Positions 16,207 through 17,991 of a stretch of DNA of 17,991 nt are shown here, in pieces. The stretch covers positions 1 through 17,991 of the forward strand of contig DUAL01000202.1 in assembly GCA_012960835.1 (NCBI GenBank), given 5' to 3'. The notes beneath the pieces are model-generated. The model saw only the letters and a program-made list of their open reading frames with translations, did no database searches and was not told the origin of the DNA. The first letter of the stretch is position 1. Each line of letters starts with the position of its first letter. The DNA comes from Flavobacteriales bacterium. GTDB lineage: Bacteria; Bacteroidota; Bacteroidia; Flavobacteriales; BACL11. A program made the position numbers and the translations under genes.

Positions 16207-16234
16207 TTTTTATCAGATGTTAATCTGAAAAAAA
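16207..16234. repeat. Inverted repeat between the E1 gene and the UDP-sugar dehydrogenase gene
   Basis: TCAGAT (16213-16218) and ATCTGA (16223-16228) pair across a GTTA loop. After an A-A mismatch the stem can extend through TTTTT (16207-16211) and AAAAA. On the plus strand the T-run precedes the stem and the A-run follows it, the opposite of a plus-strand terminator. It might fold in the mRNA or serve as a protein-binding site. Confidence 0.45.
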
Positions 16235-16271
16235 ATCACGATATTTGTACTCTTTATAAAAACAAAGGAGA

Positions 16272-17597
16272 ATGCGAATTACAATAATTGGGACAGGATA
16301 TGTGGGTTTGGTTACAGGAGTGTGCTTTGCCGAAATGGGAAATAAAGTAAATTGTGTAGATAAGGATAGTGCAAAAATTAAGGAATTGAACAATGGGATT
16401 ATTCCAATTTTTGAACCAGGATTAAAAGCAATGGTAAATGAAAGTTATCAAAAAGGAGTACTGGCTTTCACGACTTCTTTGCAAGAAGCCATAAATGAAT
16501 CAGATATTGTGTTTATTGCGGTAGGAACTCCCCAAGATGAAGATGGAAGTGCTGATCTTACACATGTGATAAATGTAGCAAAAGAGATAGGTAAAGAAAT
16601 GAATCATCCTTTAATTGTAGTAGATAAATCTACTGTTCCTGTCGGAACGGCTGAGAAAGTGAGAGAAAGTATTCAAACCGAATTAAATAGCAGAAAAGAA
16701 AATATTGACTTTGATGTTGTCTCCAATCCTGAATTTTTGAAAGAGGGTAGTGCAATTAAGGATTTTATGCAACCAGATAGAGTAGTTATTGGTTCTGAAA
16801 ATGAAAATAGTACAAATGTTCTAAAAGCGCTTTATCGTCCTTTTACAATAAACAGAGAGCGATTTATTCAAATGGATATAAAAAGTGCGGAAATGACAAA
16901 ATATGCAGCTAATGCTTTTTTAGCTACCAAGATTAGTTTTATGAATGAAATGTCTAATATTTGTGAAAGAGTTGGGGCTGATGCAAATATGGTGCGAATG
17001 GGTATTGGAAGTGATAATAGAATTGGCTATAAATTTATTTATCCTGGATGTGGATATGGTGGGAGTTGCTTCCCAAAAGATATTAAAGCATTAGAAAAAA
17101 CTGCTAAGGATTTTGGTTATACTGCAAATATTCTGGGGGCTGTGGAAAAAGTCAATGCAGAACAGAAAAAATTAATTGTAAGGAAAATAACAAATAAATT
17201 TTCTGAAGATTTGAGCGGAAAATGTTTTGCTGTTTGGGGGCTTAGCTTCAAACCAGGAACAAATGATATGCGTGAGGCGCCTTCCATTGTTATCATTAAA
17301 GAATTAATTGAGAAAGGTGCAAAAATACAGGTCTATGACCCAAAAGCTATGAAAGAGGCAGAAGAGCATTATTTTAAAAACGAACCTAAAATCTCTTATT
17401 GTGAAAATAAATATAAAGCCATTGATGGAGCAGATGCTCTTATTTTAATCACCGAATGGAAGGAATTTAGAAGCCCTGATTTTACTAGAATAAGCGCTCT
17501 TTTAAATCAAAGTGTTATCTTTGATGGGAGAAATCAGTACGATAAACTGATGTTAAAAAAATATGGATATGAATATTATCAAATTGGAGTTAAATGA
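16272..17597 (+). CDS. ugd: UDP-glucose 6-dehydrogenase (UDP-glucose/GDP-mannose dehydrogenase family)
   Basis: The family oxidises a UDP- or GDP-hexose to the uronic acid with two NAD+, supplying surface polysaccharide synthesis. The 441-aa protein has the N-terminal NAD-binding GTGYVG (7-12), PEFLKEGSAIKDF in the middle, and the catalytic cysteine C266 in YPGCGYGGSCFPKD. The C-terminal UDP-binding domain has WGLSFKPGTNDMREAPS. The overall pattern fits UDP-glucose 6-dehydrogenase best; UDP-N-acetyl-sugar or GDP-mannose relatives are less likely. AAAGGAG sits one base before the ATG, a Shine-Dalgarno-like run placed unusually close. A near-match -7 box (GATATTTG, 16240-16247) is the only promoter candidate. 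The stop overlaps the next gene's ATG, so they form an operon. Confidence 0.9.
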   Translation: MRITIIGTGYVGLVTGVCFAEMGNKVNCVDKDSAKIKELNNGIIPIFEPGLKAMVNESYQKGVLAFTTSLQEAINESDIVFIAVGTPQDEDGSADLTHVINVAKEIGKEMNHPLIVVDKSTVPVGTAEKVRESIQTELNSRKENIDFDVVSNPEFLKEGSAIKDFMQPDRVVIGSENENSTNVLKALYRPFTINRERFIQMDIKSAEMTKYAANAFLATKISFMNEMSNICERVGADANMVRMGIGSDNRIGYKFIYPGCGYGGSCFPKDIKALEKTAKDFGYTANILGAVEKVNAEQKKLIVRKITNKFSEDLSGKCFAVWGLSFKPGTNDMREAPSIVIIKELIEKGAKIQVYDPKAMKEAEEHYFKNEPKISYCENKYKAIDGADALILITEWKEFRSPDFTRISALLNQSVIFDGRNQYDKLMLKKYGYEYYQIGVK

Positions 17598-17991
17598 AGG
17601 GTAAGAAACATGACTTTTCTAAGATTAAGTTGTTTTTATCAGATGTTGATGGTGTGCTTACTGACGCAGGAATGTATTATACAGAAAATGGTGATGAATT
17701 TAAGAAATTCTGTGCTTATGACGGAATAGGCTTTCAACTTTTGCAAAAAACAGGGATAAAAGTAGGTATTTTAACCACTGAAGATAGAGAGTTAAATAGA
17801 AGAAGAGCTAAGAAACTTGGATTAGATTTTGATTTTCATGGCTTGAAAGACAAACTTCAGTTAGTTAAAGATTTATGTGAAAAAGAAAATATTTCCTTAG
17901 ATGAGGTTGCATATATTGGTGATGATATAAATTGTTTCGGTTTACTATCTAATGTTGGTATTGCTGCTTGTCCGAATAATGCAGTTTCAAA
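17594..17991 (+). CDS. KdsC-like HAD phosphatase, 3' end outside window
   Basis: The first 132 residues of a HAD-superfamily phosphatase of the KdsC type, which removes phosphate from 3-deoxy-octulosonate 8-phosphate or a nonulosonate 9-phosphate. Motif I is FLSDVDGVLTD with nucleophile D17 and general acid D19. Motif II is the GILTTED stretch (about 58-64), motif III the lysine region KDK near 86-88, and motif IV GDDINC at 109-114. Classical KdsC has an aspartate where C114 stands, and an ITGR-like motif II, so the substrate may be a nonulosonic (sialic-acid-like) acid phosphate. The ATG overlaps the ugd stop (ATGA), which places it in a sugar-nucleotide or surface-glycan operon. It is cut by the window edge, not visibly broken. 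Confidence 0.85.
   Translation, partial: MKGKKHDFSKIKLFLSDVDGVLTDAGMYYTENGDEFKKFCAYDGIGFQLLQKTGIKVGILTTEDRELNRRRAKKLGLDFDFHGLKDKLQLVKDLCEKENISLDEVAYIGDDINCFGLLSNVGIAACPNNAVS

Noticed and set aside
16207..17647. A 15-base exact match (16207-16221 and 17633-17647) between the intergenic hairpin and the KdsC-like gene
   Set aside because: In AT-rich sequence of this length one such match is about what chance gives; the second copy is fixed by the conserved FLSDVDG coding motif.
1..17991. tRNA, rRNA, CRISPR array, insertion sequence, riboswitch or replication origin
   Set aside because: Almost all bases are in identified genes and the short gaps show no matching structures, direct-repeat arrays or transposase sequences.

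Overview
The window looks like chromosomal DNA from a member of the Bacteroidota, most likely Flavobacteriia-like. Three things point there: AT-rich sequence, promoter boxes of the Bacteroidota type (TAnnTTTG), and a secreted protein with SprB-type repeats and a type IX secretion (T9SS) C-terminal signal. Gene content agrees (adjacent ftsY and rimO, bacillithiol gene bshC, guaA followed by a LysM protein, and a fused E1 alpha/beta dehydrogenase). I cannot name a genus. Most of the window is ordinary core genome, densely packed with many 1-11 nt gene overlaps. I see no tRNA, rRNA, CRISPR, insertion sequence or phage genes.

Layout. 1-2315 (+): the end of ftsY, which carries a Pro-Glu repeat, overlapping rimO by one base. 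2312-3113 (-): a two-gene metal-handling unit, a MerT-MerP fusion followed by a small GDCC-type cysteine-rich protein; it converges on rimO with overlapping stop codons. 3114-3184: a 71-bp divergent promoter region with a perfect -7 box on each strand, both almost touching the start codons. 3185-7619 (+): bshC, guaA and a LysM/periplasmic-binding-fold lipoprotein-or-secreted protein, all overlapping. 7620-8070: a decayed, frameshifted and truncated relic of a secreted repeat protein. 8071-10893 (+): a 940-aa secreted T9SS cargo with a choice-of-anchor-B propeller-like domain, five or six SprB repeats and a sorting tail. 11011-14150 (-): a tight four-gene unit of an orphan FeoB-associated Cys-rich membrane peptide (38 aa), an LtaS/MdoB-type sulfatase-fold membrane enzyme, a diacylglycerol kinase-family lipid kinase, and a SUI1/YciH protein. 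14216-16192 (+): fused 2-oxoacid dehydrogenase E1 alpha/beta. 16272-17991 (+): UDP-glucose/GDP-mannose dehydrogenase family enzyme overlapping a KdsC-like HAD phosphatase that runs off the window, probably the start of a surface-polysaccharide locus.

How genes may work together (inference). MerTP, the GDCC protein and BshC are all thiol or soft-metal proteins sharing one promoter region. The LtaS-like enzyme would release diacylglycerol that the neighbouring lipid kinase could recycle to phosphatidate. I do not see convincing evidence for a wholly new system; the best leads are the metal/thiol divergent locus, the sulfatase-kinase unit and the broken SprB-type gene.
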